Source: CAYRIF01 sp964424205
GTDB lineage: Bacteria; Bacteroidota; Bacteroidia; Cytophagales; Cyclobacteriaceae
Direction of reading: 5' to 3'
DNA: 12,875 bases
Assembly: GCA_964424205.1 (NCBI GenBank)
Contig: CAYRIF010000086.1
Span: forward strand, 1 to 12,875
The notes below the pieces were generated by a model. That model was given only the letters and a program-made list of their open reading frames with translations, made no database searches and had not been told where the DNA came from. Made by a program: the position numbers and the translations under genes. Below, in pieces: positions 1 to 7,502 of the stretch; within the stretch, counting starts at the first letter, position 1, and each line of letters begins with the position of its first letter.

Positions 1-382
1 GATTTATGATTTTGATAGGGTTGATTCAGAAGGCAAGAAAAGAGAACTCCATGTTGAAGAGGCGGTAGATGCCATTGACTATGATTTCTATAAAAATATT
101 AAAACCACCTATGCCAACAAGGGAAATGAAGCCATAAATTTAGCTGATTGTAATTATTTCACCACCAATAAAATTGTAGCAGATAAACAGCTTTCTAGAA
201 ACTATGAAGGATTAGATTCGTTTGTAATTTACATTTGTATTGAAGGGGAATTTGTTTTAATCTACAATAAAAAAGAGTGGACGATTAAAAAGGGAGAAGT
301 GGTCTTACTACCTGCTATAATTAAAAGCGTAACATTGATTCCTTCACCCAAAACAACCTTGTTAGAGGTTTATACTAAATGA
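1..382 (+). CDS. manA: Mannose-6-phosphate isomerase, C-terminal part (5' truncated)
   Basis: The frame is open from the left edge (first complete codon at base 2) to TGA at 380-382, giving 126 residues of a C-terminus. The opening residues IYDFDRVDSEGKKRELH followed by EAVDAIDY are characteristic of the distal part of Bacteroidota class I mannose-6-phosphate isomerases, which interconvert mannose-6-phosphate and fructose-6-phosphate in the cytosol using a cupin-bound metal. The remainder (EGEFVLIYNKKEWTIKKGEVVLLPA) is a typical C-terminal cupin strand pattern ending in a hydrophobic strand. The catalytic metal-binding half lies outside the window and cannot be checked. lipB begins three bases after the stop, so the two are probably cotranscribed, although no functional link is evident. 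Family assignment is fairly firm; the symbol rests on family recognition. Confidence 0.82.
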   Translation, partial: IYDFDRVDSEGKKRELHVEEAVDAIDYDFYKNIKTTYANKGNEAINLADCNYFTTNKIVADKQLSRNYEGLDSFVIYICIEGEFVLIYNKKEWTIKKGEVVLLPAIIKSVTLIPSPKTTLLEVYTK

Positions 383-385
383 GAT

Positions 386-1099
386 ATGCAAAACAAAAAA
401 GTAGAATTCCGGCATTTGGGATTGATAGATTATCAAGAAGCATGGCGCTATCAAGAAAATCTATTTAAACCAACGGTTGCCCTTAAAATTGCCAACAGAA
501 AACTCCCAGCTGAGCAGCAGCAGCCAACCCCTAACTATTTGCTATTTTGCCAGCATCCGCATGTCTATACTTTAGGTAAAAGTGGTGACGAAGAAAACCT
601 GCTGCTTAATGCAACGGGTTTGGAATCTGCCAATGCCACTTATTATAAAACCAACCGAGGAGGAGATATTACCTATCATGGTCCTGGGCAAATTGTGGGT
701 TACCCAATTTTAGACCTCGATAATTTTTTTACTGACATTCATAAATACCTTAGATTGCTGGAGGAAGCAGTGATTTTAACGTTAGCGGACTATGATATTG
801 TAGCCGGTAGGATCGATGGGCTAACCGGTGTGTGGTTGGATGATGAGACAAAACAAAACCCTCGTAAAATATGCGCTTTGGGGGTGCGGGCAAGTCGCTG
901 GGTAACCATGCACGGGTTTGCGCTCAATGTAAATACTGACCTTGACTACTTTAAAAACATCATCCCTTGCGGTATCGATGACAAAGCCGTGACTTCACTG
1001 TCTAATGAGCTAGGAAGAGCACTAGAAATGAAGGAAGTAGAGGAAAAATTATTGGCTTACATTGCCACATTATTTGGAATGGAAATGCAAAAGGGTTGA
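386..1099 (+). CDS. lipB: Octanoyl-[acyl-carrier-protein]:protein octanoyltransferase LipB
   Basis: LipB transfers the octanoyl group from octanoyl-ACP to a lysine of lipoyl domains (2-oxoacid dehydrogenases, GcvH), the first step of endogenous lipoate synthesis, in the cytosol. All family landmarks are visible in the 237 residues: RGGDITYHGPGQ at 91-102, the catalytic lysine K161 in KICALGVR, HGFALNVN at 176-183, and the nucleophilic cysteine C195 in the IIPCGI loop. The N-terminus has an insertion (about residues 27-50, rich in Q and P) before QHPHVYTLGK, which makes it longer than the E. coli protein; I know this as normal for Bacteroidota LipB. The ATG at 386 lies 3 bases after the upstream isomerase stop, consistent with translational coupling. 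LipA is not in the window. Confidence 0.95.
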   Translation: MQNKKVEFRHLGLIDYQEAWRYQENLFKPTVALKIANRKLPAEQQQPTPNYLLFCQHPHVYTLGKSGDEENLLLNATGLESANATYYKTNRGGDITYHGPGQIVGYPILDLDNFFTDIHKYLRLLEEAVILTLADYDIVAGRIDGLTGVWLDDETKQNPRKICALGVRASRWVTMHGFALNVNTDLDYFKNIIPCGIDDKAVTSLSNELGRALEMKEVEEKLLAYIATLFGMEMQKG

Positions 1100-1154
1100 C
1101 TTAAACTTAAAAAAATTGTAAATTGATTTCTTTTCAATCAAATCAGCGACAATT

Positions 1155-1868
1155 TTGAAACTTAATAATATACTTTTTTTAGATATAGAAACAGTTGCTC
1201 AGTCTGAGAGTTATACCAATCTTGACGAGCAAACTCAAAAACTTTGGGATAAAAAATCAGCAAATATTAGAAACGTTGATGAGTTGAGCAGCGAAGAATT
1301 ATACAATACACGAGCCGGTATATTTGCTGAATTTGGAAAGATAATTACAATAGGTATTGGTTTTTTCAACAAAGAAAAAGACGGAGAATTGACCCTGAGA
1401 GTCAAGGCGTTAGCAGATGATGATGAGGAAAAATTATTGAACGAATTCAAAGAGTTAGTCAACACAAAATTCAACCCGAAAACACTGGTTCTTTGTGCCC
1501 ACAATGGCAAAGAATTTGATTTTCCTTATATCAGTCGCAGAATGTTGGTCAATGGTATTTCATTACCCACTCCATTCAACACTGCTGGTAAAAAACCTTG
1601 GGAAGTACCACACCTAGACACCATGGAACTCTGGAAATTTGGTGACCGAAAAAACTACACTTCACTTGACCTGCTGGCAAATATTTTTGGCATAGCATCA
1701 AGCAAAGACGACATTGATGGCAGCATGGTGAATGAAGTATATTACGCCACTGGTGATTTAGAAAGGATTGCCAAATACTGCAAACAGGATGTGGTTGTTG
1801 CTGCGCAACTATATTTGAAACTGAATGCACTGCCTGTGATTGAAAAAGAGCATATTATTTTGATGTAG
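1155..1868 (+). CDS. 3'-5' exonuclease, PolB-exonuclease-like (PF10108-type)
   Basis: A predicted DnaQ-fold 3'-5' exonuclease related to the proofreading domain of family B DNA polymerases, but without a polymerase domain. Motif Exo I is D10-I-E12 in NILFLDIET, Exo II is HNGKEFD at 116-122 with D122, and Exo III is YCKQD at 208-212 with D212, giving a complete two-metal acidic set. HLDTMELWKFG (153-163) is another signature of this stand-alone family. The start is TTG at 1155: the frame has a TAA at 1119-1121 and no ATG or GTG between it and the conserved first strand, so the unusual initiator is well supported. Substrate (single-stranded DNA or RNA) and role (repair, nucleic acid turnover) are not known from sequence. 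A 55-base gap separates it from lipB, so it could have its own promoter. It converges on the rhomboid gene. Confidence 0.88.
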   Translation: MKLNNILFLDIETVAQSESYTNLDEQTQKLWDKKSANIRNVDELSSEELYNTRAGIFAEFGKIITIGIGFFNKEKDGELTLRVKALADDDEEKLLNEFKELVNTKFNPKTLVLCAHNGKEFDFPYISRRMLVNGISLPTPFNTAGKKPWEVPHLDTMELWKFGDRKNYTSLDLLANIFGIASSKDDIDGSMVNEVYYATGDLERIAKYCKQDVVVAAQLYLKLNALPVIEKEHIILM

Positions 1869-1892
1869 TTGTCGTTAATAATCTGAATTCTA

Positions 1893-2522
1893 CTACTGAA
1901 ATAAACTATAATTAGATACCTGTTCTATAAACCTTGCAACGACCGAAGGGTCAAGAATAACCGTAAATAAAACACCGAAAAGTGCGCCGTAAAGATGGGC
2001 ATCGTGGTTGATGTTTCCACTTCCTTTTTTACCCATGGTTGCAGAGTAAACAAGGTATAAAACTGCTAAAATAAATCCTGGGATACAGATAAGACCATAT
2101 AAACATAAATCTGTCATGGGAGAATACATGATGCTTGCAAAAACTACCGCTGAAACACCCCCTGAGGCACCCAAAGAATTATAACGAGGATTATCTTTGT
2201 GCTTTAAGTAAGTTGGAATTTCTGAAATCACAATCGCTGCCACATAAAACAGCACAAATAACAACATGCCATTACCATTGGAACTATAATTAAACTGCCG
2301 CTCGACTACATCACCAAAGAAAAATAAGGTAAACATATTGAATCCTAAATGCCTAAAATCGGCATGGATAAACCCAGAGGTAATGAATCTGAAATACTCA
2401 TTGTTATGCTTTACGGCATAGGGGTTCATCATCATTTTGTTATATGCTTGCTTGTTATTGAGTGCAAAAAGGCTAACAACAATATTAACAATGATGATAA
2501 TGGTAGTAGTAGATAAATTCAT
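1893..2522 (-). CDS. Rhomboid family intramembrane serine protease
   Basis: A polytopic inner-membrane serine protease of 209 residues, the size of a minimal six-helix rhomboid core. The catalytic serine is S120 in GASGGVSAV and the histidine is H176 in HDAHLYGALFG. The oxyanion-side motif HADFRHLGFNM (H53, H57, N62) in the second helix region is also intact, so the enzyme should be active. Hydrophobic segments lie near 5-22, 60-70, 86-102, 119-135, 142-160 and 176-192. The substrate is unknown; rhomboids cleave single-pass membrane proteins at or just inside the membrane. Its ATG overlaps the TGA of the upstream polyprenyl synthase gene (ATGA at 2519-2522), indicating translational coupling within the proC-prenyl synthase-rhomboid operon. 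Confidence 0.93.
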   Translation of the reverse strand: MNLSTTTIIIIVNIVVSLFALNNKQAYNKMMMNPYAVKHNNEYFRFITSGFIHADFRHLGFNMFTLFFFGDVVERQFNYSSNGNGMLLFVLFYVAAIVISEIPTYLKHKDNPRYNSLGASGGVSAVVFASIMYSPMTDLCLYGLICIPGFILAVLYLVYSATMGKKGSGNINHDAHLYGALFGVLFTVILDPSVVARFIEQVSNYSLFQ

Positions 2523-3493
2523 TTTTTTCTATTGATTAGATTTTTTGTAAAGGTAAGCAATACATTTTTCCGCTCCTCATGTACCGCTAATTCCTCCAAT
2601 GATTGAAAGCCTTTTTTAAAGTATTCATTCATTTTTTGCGCTGCAATATATTGAATATTTAACTTATCATAAATCTTTTTAACGGCCGCCACCTTTTCTT
2701 TTTTGTCAAAATCCTTCTTTTGCAGCCAGTCTTCTAGCGTGATTTTAGTGGCTGTGTCAGCATTTTCTAAGGCTTTAATTAGCAAGTACGTTTTTTTATT
2801 GGCAATGATATCCCCACCTACTTGCTTGCCAAAATCTGCTTTGTCGGCATAGACATCTAGCAAGTCATCTTTCAACTGAAATCCAATGCCAATGTCAATT
2901 CCAAATTCTTTCAATCCCTTGCAATTCACTTCATTTGCCCCTGCCAAAATTCCGCCAAGCTCTAGACTGAAACCCAAAAGTACCGCCGTTTTTTGTCGGA
3001 TCATTCTCATGTATTCGTCGGCAGTGACATTATCCTTTGCTTCGAAATTCATGTCATGCTGCTGCCCTTCGCATACCTCAATCGCACAAGCATTAAATGC
3101 CTTGATAACTCTTTTAAACAATGCGGCGTCTTCTACTGTTTCAAATAGTTCATAGGCTTTTATCAACATCACATCCCCTGATAAGATTGCTAAGTTACTA
3201 TTCCATTTTTCATGCACCGTTGCCTTGCCTCTTCGTAGCGGCGCTTCATCCATAATATCATCATGTACAAGTGTAAAATTGTGGAATACTTCTACGGCTG
3301 CTGCAGGCTTTAGTACTTTTTCAATGTCATTTTTATATAATGAATAGGCTAAAATCACAAGCAAAGGTCTTAGCCGTTTCCCTCCTAAATCAAGGATATA
3401 TCGAATGGGCTCGTACAATTCGGGAGGCTGATTGCTCCCCTGCAATCCTGCCAATTCCTGATTGATTTTAGAAACTAGTTTATTCAAATCCAT
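2519..3493 (-). CDS. Polyprenyl (short-chain-type) diphosphate synthase
   Basis: A trans-isoprenyl diphosphate synthase of 324 residues, condensing isopentenyl diphosphate with allylic diphosphates in the cytosol. Landmarks are GGKRLRP (37-43), the first aspartate-rich motif DDIMD (78-82) followed by RRGKATVH, GQQHDM (143-148), the second motif KDDLLD (208-213), and the following K of FGKQVGGD. The residue five positions before the first motif is phenylalanine (F73), a bulky residue that in type III geranylgeranyl synthases limits chain length; long-chain octaprenyl synthases have a small residue there. I therefore infer a C20-type product rather than a quinone side chain, but this needs assay. 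It starts 3 bases after the proC stop and overlaps the rhomboid start by 4 bases. Confidence 0.92.
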   Translation of the reverse strand: MDLNKLVSKINQELAGLQGSNQPPELYEPIRYILDLGGKRLRPLLVILAYSLYKNDIEKVLKPAAAVEVFHNFTLVHDDIMDEAPLRRGKATVHEKWNSNLAILSGDVMLIKAYELFETVEDAALFKRVIKAFNACAIEVCEGQQHDMNFEAKDNVTADEYMRMIRQKTAVLLGFSLELGGILAGANEVNCKGLKEFGIDIGIGFQLKDDLLDVYADKADFGKQVGGDIIANKKTYLLIKALENADTATKITLEDWLQKKDFDKKEKVAAVKKIYDKLNIQYIAAQKMNEYFKKGFQSLEELAVHEERKNVLLTFTKNLINRKK

Positions 3494-3496
3494 AAC

Positions 3497-4303
3497 CTAT
3501 CGGTGAGGGGTTTTGGCTATTTTATTATAAGAAGATAATAGTCCTTTGATAAGCGATGAGCTGAATCCTTGGTGCTCCATTTCATTCAGCCCTACTATGG
3601 TGCAGCCTTGTGGGGTGGTCACTTTATCAATTTCGCTTTCAGGGTGGTTCTTATGTTCTAAGATTAAACTTGCTGCTCCTTTTACCACCTGCGAAGCAAT
3701 GAGTTCAGCCGTTTTGGCATCGAAACCCATTTCTATTCCTCCCTGTGTGGCAGCCCTAATAAACCGTAGAGAAAAGGCAATCCCACTAGCACCCAACACG
3801 GTTGCGGCTTCCATTAATTCTTCATTAATCAGGACAGATTTTCCTAGTGTATCAAAAATTGCGGTCACAAGTTTAATGTCTTTCTCGCTTCCATTGTTAG
3901 TAGCCAAACAAGTCATTGACGCGCCGATGGCAATGGCAGTATTGGGCATGGCCCTGAAGCTAATCATATTTTTACCAATATCATCTTTCATTTCGGCTAG
4001 TGTGTAACCAGTCACAACCGAAATTAAAATTTGCTTTTTTGGCTTTAGAACAGCGCTTATTTCTTGGAGTATTTTTTTTATCTGGTATGGCTTAATCGCT
4101 AGAATAATAATGTCTGCATTTTGTGCCGCCTCAGCATTTTCTTGCGAAACATGAACACCTTTGGTCGCTAATTTTTCTAGCAAAGCTATTCTTCGCCTGG
4201 TTATAGTGACGTTTTTTGGCGCTACAAATGAGTCCGTAATCAGCCCTTCTGCAATGGCTATTCCCAAATTTCCACCACCTATAATTGTTATTTTTTTATT
4301 CAT
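3497..4303 (-). CDS. proC: Pyrroline-5-carboxylate reductase
   Basis: Predicted to reduce pyrroline-5-carboxylate to proline with NAD(P)H, the last step of proline synthesis, in the cytosol. The 268 residues match the family length. The N-terminal Rossmann fold shows IIGGGNLGIAIAEGL (7-21); RAMPNTAIAIGAS (117-129) is the conserved family core; the helical C-terminal dimerisation domain contains ATQGGIEMGFDAKTAELIA and ends with GLNEMEHQGFSSSLIKG. Two usual signatures are altered: the GSGPAY box reads GASGIAF (171-177) and the SPGGTT box reads TPQGCT (230-235). I believe similar variants occur in other Bacteroidota ProC proteins, but a divergent paralogue with another imine substrate cannot be excluded. 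It is the first visible gene of the leftward operon; its promoter falls in or beyond the N run that begins 10 bases upstream of the ATG. Confidence 0.88.
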   Translation of the reverse strand: MNKKITIIGGGNLGIAIAEGLITDSFVAPKNVTITRRRIALLEKLATKGVHVSQENAEAAQNADIIILAIKPYQIKKILQEISAVLKPKKQILISVVTGYTLAEMKDDIGKNMISFRAMPNTAIAIGASMTCLATNNGSEKDIKLVTAIFDTLGKSVLINEELMEAATVLGASGIAFSLRFIRAATQGGIEMGFDAKTAELIASQVVKGAASLILEHKNHPESEIDKVTTPQGCTIVGLNEMEHQGFSSSLIKGLLSSYNKIAKTPHR

Positions 4304-4313
4304 AACTCCATTT

Positions 4314-4413
4314 NNNNNNNNNNNNNNNNNNNNNNNNNNNNNNNNNNNNNNNNNNNNNNNNNNNNNNNNNNNNNNNNNNNNNNNNNNNNNNNNNNNNNNN
4401 NNNNNNNNNNNNN
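4314..4413. other. Assembly gap (100 Ns)
   Basis: Exactly 100 unknown bases, the conventional filler for a scaffold gap of unestimated length. It sits between the start of proC and the stop of the SGNH lipoprotein gene, just where the proC promoter and the downstream terminator of the ctpA operon would be. Real distance and content here are unknown, and the joined contigs may be separated by whole genes. Confidence 0.98.
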
Positions 4414-4443
4414 CGTAAAAATAAGGGTTTACAAAAACTTCTG

Positions 4444-5091
4444 CTAATTTCTTTTGTGATTTTCTAACAAAAACGTTTTGACATACTCAGCAATGAGCCT
4501 TGCTCCTTCTTTATTTGGATGTATGCCATCAGGAAAAAGGGCAGGTTTATTAGATAATTCCTGAAACAGCGGAATGATTTTCACACCTGTATCTTTTGCT
4601 ATTATATCTATCTTTGATAGCACTTCATTTTCAATGATGTGACCGTCAATAAAAGGATTTGAATAGGCAGGTACTGGATAACAGATGAAAATTATTGGCT
4701 GAGATTCTAGTTTTGAAAAAACATGAATCATTTCTTTGTAATCATGCACAAAATATTTAGAAAATTGCCAATTAAAGTTTTTAGCATCATTTGTGCCTAA
4801 TTTTATAATGACCACGTCAGGGGCAAAAGATATTGCCTGGTCAAATTCCTCACTTTCCATATATGGTAGGTCCCCTTTTTTAAGCATCGTTGCGCCACTC
4901 AAACCGAAGTTTTCTACTTCCCAATCATTGCCTAACAGCTTACCAAGCTGTGCGGGGTAACTATCCTTTTTGATGTCTGACAAGCCGCTGCCAAAGGTGA
5001 TGCTGTCACCCACACAGGCTACTTTTATTTTTTTTTGCTCGTTACACGAAAATAGAGACATGACAAATATTAATATCAATAAGTGCCTCAT
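4444..5091 (-). CDS. SGNH/GDSL-family hydrolase, lipoprotein
   Basis: A 215-residue secreted esterase or deacetylase-type enzyme. The N-terminus MRHLLILIFVMSLFSC is a lipoprotein signal with the lipid-modified cysteine at C16, so the mature protein should be membrane-anchored outside the cytoplasm. SGNH blocks are complete: GDSITFG with nucleophile S30 (block I), NFGLSGAT (block II, glycine near 63-66), LGTNDAKN with N101 (block III), and FPDGIHPN with D188 and H191 (block V). The substrate is not determined; relatives act on acylated sugars, lipids or peptidoglycan. The ATG overlaps the stop of the S41 protease by one base (TAATG), so the pair is translationally coupled and this gene probably has no promoter of its own. 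Confidence 0.92.
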   Translation of the reverse strand: MRHLLILIFVMSLFSCNEQKKIKVACVGDSITFGSGLSDIKKDSYPAQLGKLLGNDWEVENFGLSGATMLKKGDLPYMESEEFDQAISFAPDVVIIKLGTNDAKNFNWQFSKYFVHDYKEMIHVFSKLESQPIIFICYPVPAYSNPFIDGHIIENEVLSKIDIIAKDTGVKIIPLFQELSNKPALFPDGIHPNKEGARLIAEYVKTFLLENHKRN

Positions 5092-6716
5092 TATTCTTTC
5101 AAAAGTGCCTCCGCCTTACCAAAAAGTTGAATGGCTTGACTCAAAGTCTCGTCTTCTTTATTGACAATTGGGAAATAACCCTCTTCCCCCCATATTCTTC
5201 TACCAATCTGTGCCTTGATATTTGTTTTTATAATTTTCTTAGAAGTATCGTATCCTGATGCTTTATATGCTACTTCAGATTTTTTTCCTAATGAAACAAA
5301 ATCTGCCAACATTTTTTCTGTCACCTCAAAGTTTGTTCTAAAATTTTCTATTGACATTTTATTAAGTCGTTTTTCATTTTTGTTAGTATAATTTAACGCA
5401 TACTCTCTAAATAGTCCTTTCGTATATAAATCTCTGAGATAGATGCTATTCTGTGTAGTATCAATGGGGATAAAAACATCAGGCATGATGCCGCCGCCGC
5501 CATATACGGTTCTACCATGTACGGTTTTGAACTTTAGTGAGTCAGCAAATTGCGTGCTATCAGCACTAAAAAACTCTCCGTGTTCATACCTAGTCAAAAT
5601 TTCACTGTCATAATCAGAAATTCCATGGCTGTATGATTTTTGAATGGATCTACCACTGGGTGTATAATACCTGGAAATAGTAAGCCGTAACTCTGAACCA
5701 TCACTCAAGTCAATTGGCACTTGCACCAACCCTTTACCGAAAGATCTTCTTCCTACAATCAGTGCTCTGTCATTGTCTTGTAAAGCGCCCGCCACAATTT
5801 CAGAGGCAGAAGCGCTACCTTCATCAATGAGTACAATCAATGGAACATCCTCCATGATACCATCAATATTCGCTTCCGCTCTTGAGTCATATTTTGATTC
5901 TTTTCCCTTGGTATAGACAATTAATTTATCCTCCACTAGAAATTCATCTGCAATTTCAATGGCGCGCTGCATGATGCCTCCACCATTGCCTTTTAAGTCT
6001 AGCACTAGTTTCTTCATTCCCGCTTCTTTTAGTTTAGTAAGCGCTTCTTTAAATTCAGTATAGGTATTATTCCCAAACCTGCTCAGTTTTATGAAGCCAA
6101 TTTCTTTATCAATCATATACGAAACATCTACTGTATTTTGCGGAATTTTGTCTCTGACTATGGTAAAATCTAACAATTCGCTTTCGCCTGAACGTTTTAT
6201 TTTCAATGCTACTTCTGTTCCTTTCTTCCCTCGTAATTTTTTGAAAACATCGTAAGAGTTAATCCCAATTCCTGCAATATTTTCTCCATCCACATTTACA
6301 ATCTTATCACCTGATTTTAGTCCTACCTTTTCTGAAGGGCCGCCACTAATAGGTGCCACCACATAAAGCGTATCCCTAAAAACGCCAAACTCAATGCCTA
6401 TGCCGTCAAATCCACCTTCCAATGAGGATTTAGCTGCCGCCACATCTTTTGCTGGGATATACACCGTATGCGGATCCAATTTTTCCAACATTTCCTTAAT
6501 TGCATGCTCCGTTAGTTCATCGGTATCTACCGAATCCACATAATCTCTTTCTATATAAGACAATATTTCTTTGAACTTTTGCAAGTTGCTCTGCACCGAA
6601 ACACGTTGAGGTGATTTATTAATAACTACCGCGCCTATCAGTATTCCACCGACAAGTGTTAGCGCTAATAATAGTGGTAATCTGATATTTGATTTTGAAT
6701 TTTTTACCTCACTCAC
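5091..6716 (-). CDS. S41 family C-terminal processing peptidase
   Basis: A periplasmic serine protease of the CtpA/Prc family, 541 residues. One transmembrane or signal-anchor segment spans about 13-32 (LPLLLALTLVGGILIGAVVI). Then come a helical N-terminal region (44-100), a PDZ domain around 103-190 (GIGIEFGVF, GLKSGDKIVNVDG) that selects C-terminal tails, and the catalytic core. The Ser-Lys dyad is S303 in GSASASEI and K328 in RRSFGKG. The 25-residue spacing equals that of E. coli Prc (S430/K455), and D314 falls at the position of Prc D441. The start is GTG at 6714-6716; a TAG lies in frame upstream with no ATG between, and the next in-frame methionine is at residue 74, inside the mature part. 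It is the first gene of an operon with the SGNH lipoprotein and is divergent from the DUF4230 gene. Likely roles are envelope protein maturation or control of cell-wall enzymes; the substrate is unknown. Confidence 0.93.
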   Translation of the reverse strand: MSEVKNSKSNIRLPLLLALTLVGGILIGAVVINKSPQRVSVQSNLQKFKEILSYIERDYVDSVDTDELTEHAIKEMLEKLDPHTVYIPAKDVAAAKSSLEGGFDGIGIEFGVFRDTLYVVAPISGGPSEKVGLKSGDKIVNVDGENIAGIGINSYDVFKKLRGKKGTEVALKIKRSGESELLDFTIVRDKIPQNTVDVSYMIDKEIGFIKLSRFGNNTYTEFKEALTKLKEAGMKKLVLDLKGNGGGIMQRAIEIADEFLVEDKLIVYTKGKESKYDSRAEANIDGIMEDVPLIVLIDEGSASASEIVAGALQDNDRALIVGRRSFGKGLVQVPIDLSDGSELRLTISRYYTPSGRSIQKSYSHGISDYDSEILTRYEHGEFFSADSTQFADSLKFKTVHGRTVYGGGGIMPDVFIPIDTTQNSIYLRDLYTKGLFREYALNYTNKNEKRLNKMSIENFRTNFEVTEKMLADFVSLGKKSEVAYKASGYDTSKKIIKTNIKAQIGRRIWGEEGYFPIVNKEDETLSQAIQLFGKAEALLKE

Positions 6717-6753
6717 AGTTTTTGTTTTTTTAGGTGAATTCTAAATTGAATCG

Positions 6754-6761
6754 CAAACTTA
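6754..6761 (-). promoter_or_regulatory. Candidate -7 box of the S41 protease operon
   Basis: On the minus strand this reads TAAGTTTG, a perfect match to the Bacteroidota -7 consensus TAnnTTTG. It lies 37 bases upstream of the GTG start, leaving a leader of roughly 30 bases. I do not find a clean TTG at the usual distance (only a T-rich stretch), so the call rests on the -7 box and on its position in the divergent intergenic region. Confidence 0.45.
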
Positions 6762-6851
6762 CAACTTATCTGCTTTTTTATTTGTTAAAAAACCTTAATA
6801 CCTCAATTTTTTGTACCTTATGCCGCACTAATTGTGAGTCATTAATTGTAT

Positions 6852-7502
6852 ATGCTAAAAATTATTTTCCAGTCCGTTCTAAAATACTTCCCATGGGTAC
6901 TTGTCTTGACATTAGTTGCTTGGCTGTTTTTTATCAGAAATACGCATGAGGCAAAAACACCTGCTACCTCAGAAATCACTCATGATGTATTGCTTGAAAA
7001 AATTGAAGCCCTTGGTAAACTAGAGCTTGTAAAATATAATTTCAAAGAAATTACGGAGATGAAGAATATTAGTAAGTGGAAACTTTTTTTCAAAAACTAT
7101 TCGCCTGACATGAAAGCTGCGCTTATCACCAGCGGCGAAGCAGTCGGCTGTTTGGACCTAACCAAAATGACCGCTCAGGATTTTAATACCGTCAATGATA
7201 CGCTTTGGGTTGTTCTACCCCAGCCAGAACTTTGCTATTATAAACTAGACATCAAAAACTCGAGATTCTACTCACTAGAAACCGGTTATTTTTCTAGTGA
7301 TGATGAGGACAAAAAATTTGTAGAAACCATTTACAAAAAAGCGGAGCGGCAGATAGAAATCTCAGCGTTGGACTCAGGTATTTTGGAGGAAACCAAGGTC
7401 AATGCTGAGAAATTTCTAAGGCCATTTTTGCGAGCTGCGTCAGGGAAAGTGGTGGTTATCAATTATAAAAAAATGACCCCTCATGTAACACCAAAAAAAT
7501 GA
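6852..7502 (+). CDS. Membrane-anchored DUF4230 family protein
   Basis: A 216-residue protein counted from the ATG at 6852; a TTG two codons upstream at 6846 is a less likely start. Residues about 12-28 form one transmembrane segment (YFPWVLVLTLVAWLFFI), leaving the rest outside the cytoplasm. The body matches what I know of DUF4230: LGKLELVKYNFKEI (54-67), GEAVGCLDLTKM (95-106), a strand-rich middle, a helical stretch about 153-190 and a final hydrophobic strand VVVINY. The biochemical function of the family is not established. The TGA overlaps the ATG of the L,D-transpeptidase gene (ATGA at 7499-7502), so the two are translationally coupled, suggesting a job in cell-wall maintenance. That is inference from context only. 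It is divergent from the S41 protease. Confidence 0.8.
   Translation: MLKIIFQSVLKYFPWVLVLTLVAWLFFIRNTHEAKTPATSEITHDVLLEKIEALGKLELVKYNFKEITEMKNISKWKLFFKNYSPDMKAALITSGEAVGCLDLTKMTAQDFNTVNDTLWVVLPQPELCYYKLDIKNSRFYSLETGYFSSDDEDKKFVETIYKKAERQIEISALDSGILEETKVNAEKFLRPFLRAASGKVVVINYKKMTPHVTPKK

Noticed and set aside
1098..1126. Possible promoter for the exonuclease (TTG at 1096, TAAATTG at 1119)
   Set aside because: The -7 box matches the consensus only partly and AT-rich DNA gives many such hits.
1869..1892. Terminator between the convergent exonuclease and rhomboid genes
   Set aside because: Only a weak 4-5 base GTAGT/ACTAC pairing with a long loop and no T tract.
3546..4007. 153-codon plus-strand frame antisense to proC
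   Set aside because: Mirror image of a well-supported coding gene, with low-complexity S/P/L-rich composition typical of antisense frames.
6846..6851. TTG start two codons upstream of the DUF4230 ATG
   Set aside because: An ATG directly follows in frame and gives the same membrane segment; no reason to prefer the TTG.
6734..6949. 71-codon plus-strand frame overlapping the DUF4230 start
   Set aside because: No family motif, it begins inside the divergent promoter region and runs out of frame into the DUF4230 gene; a chance frame.
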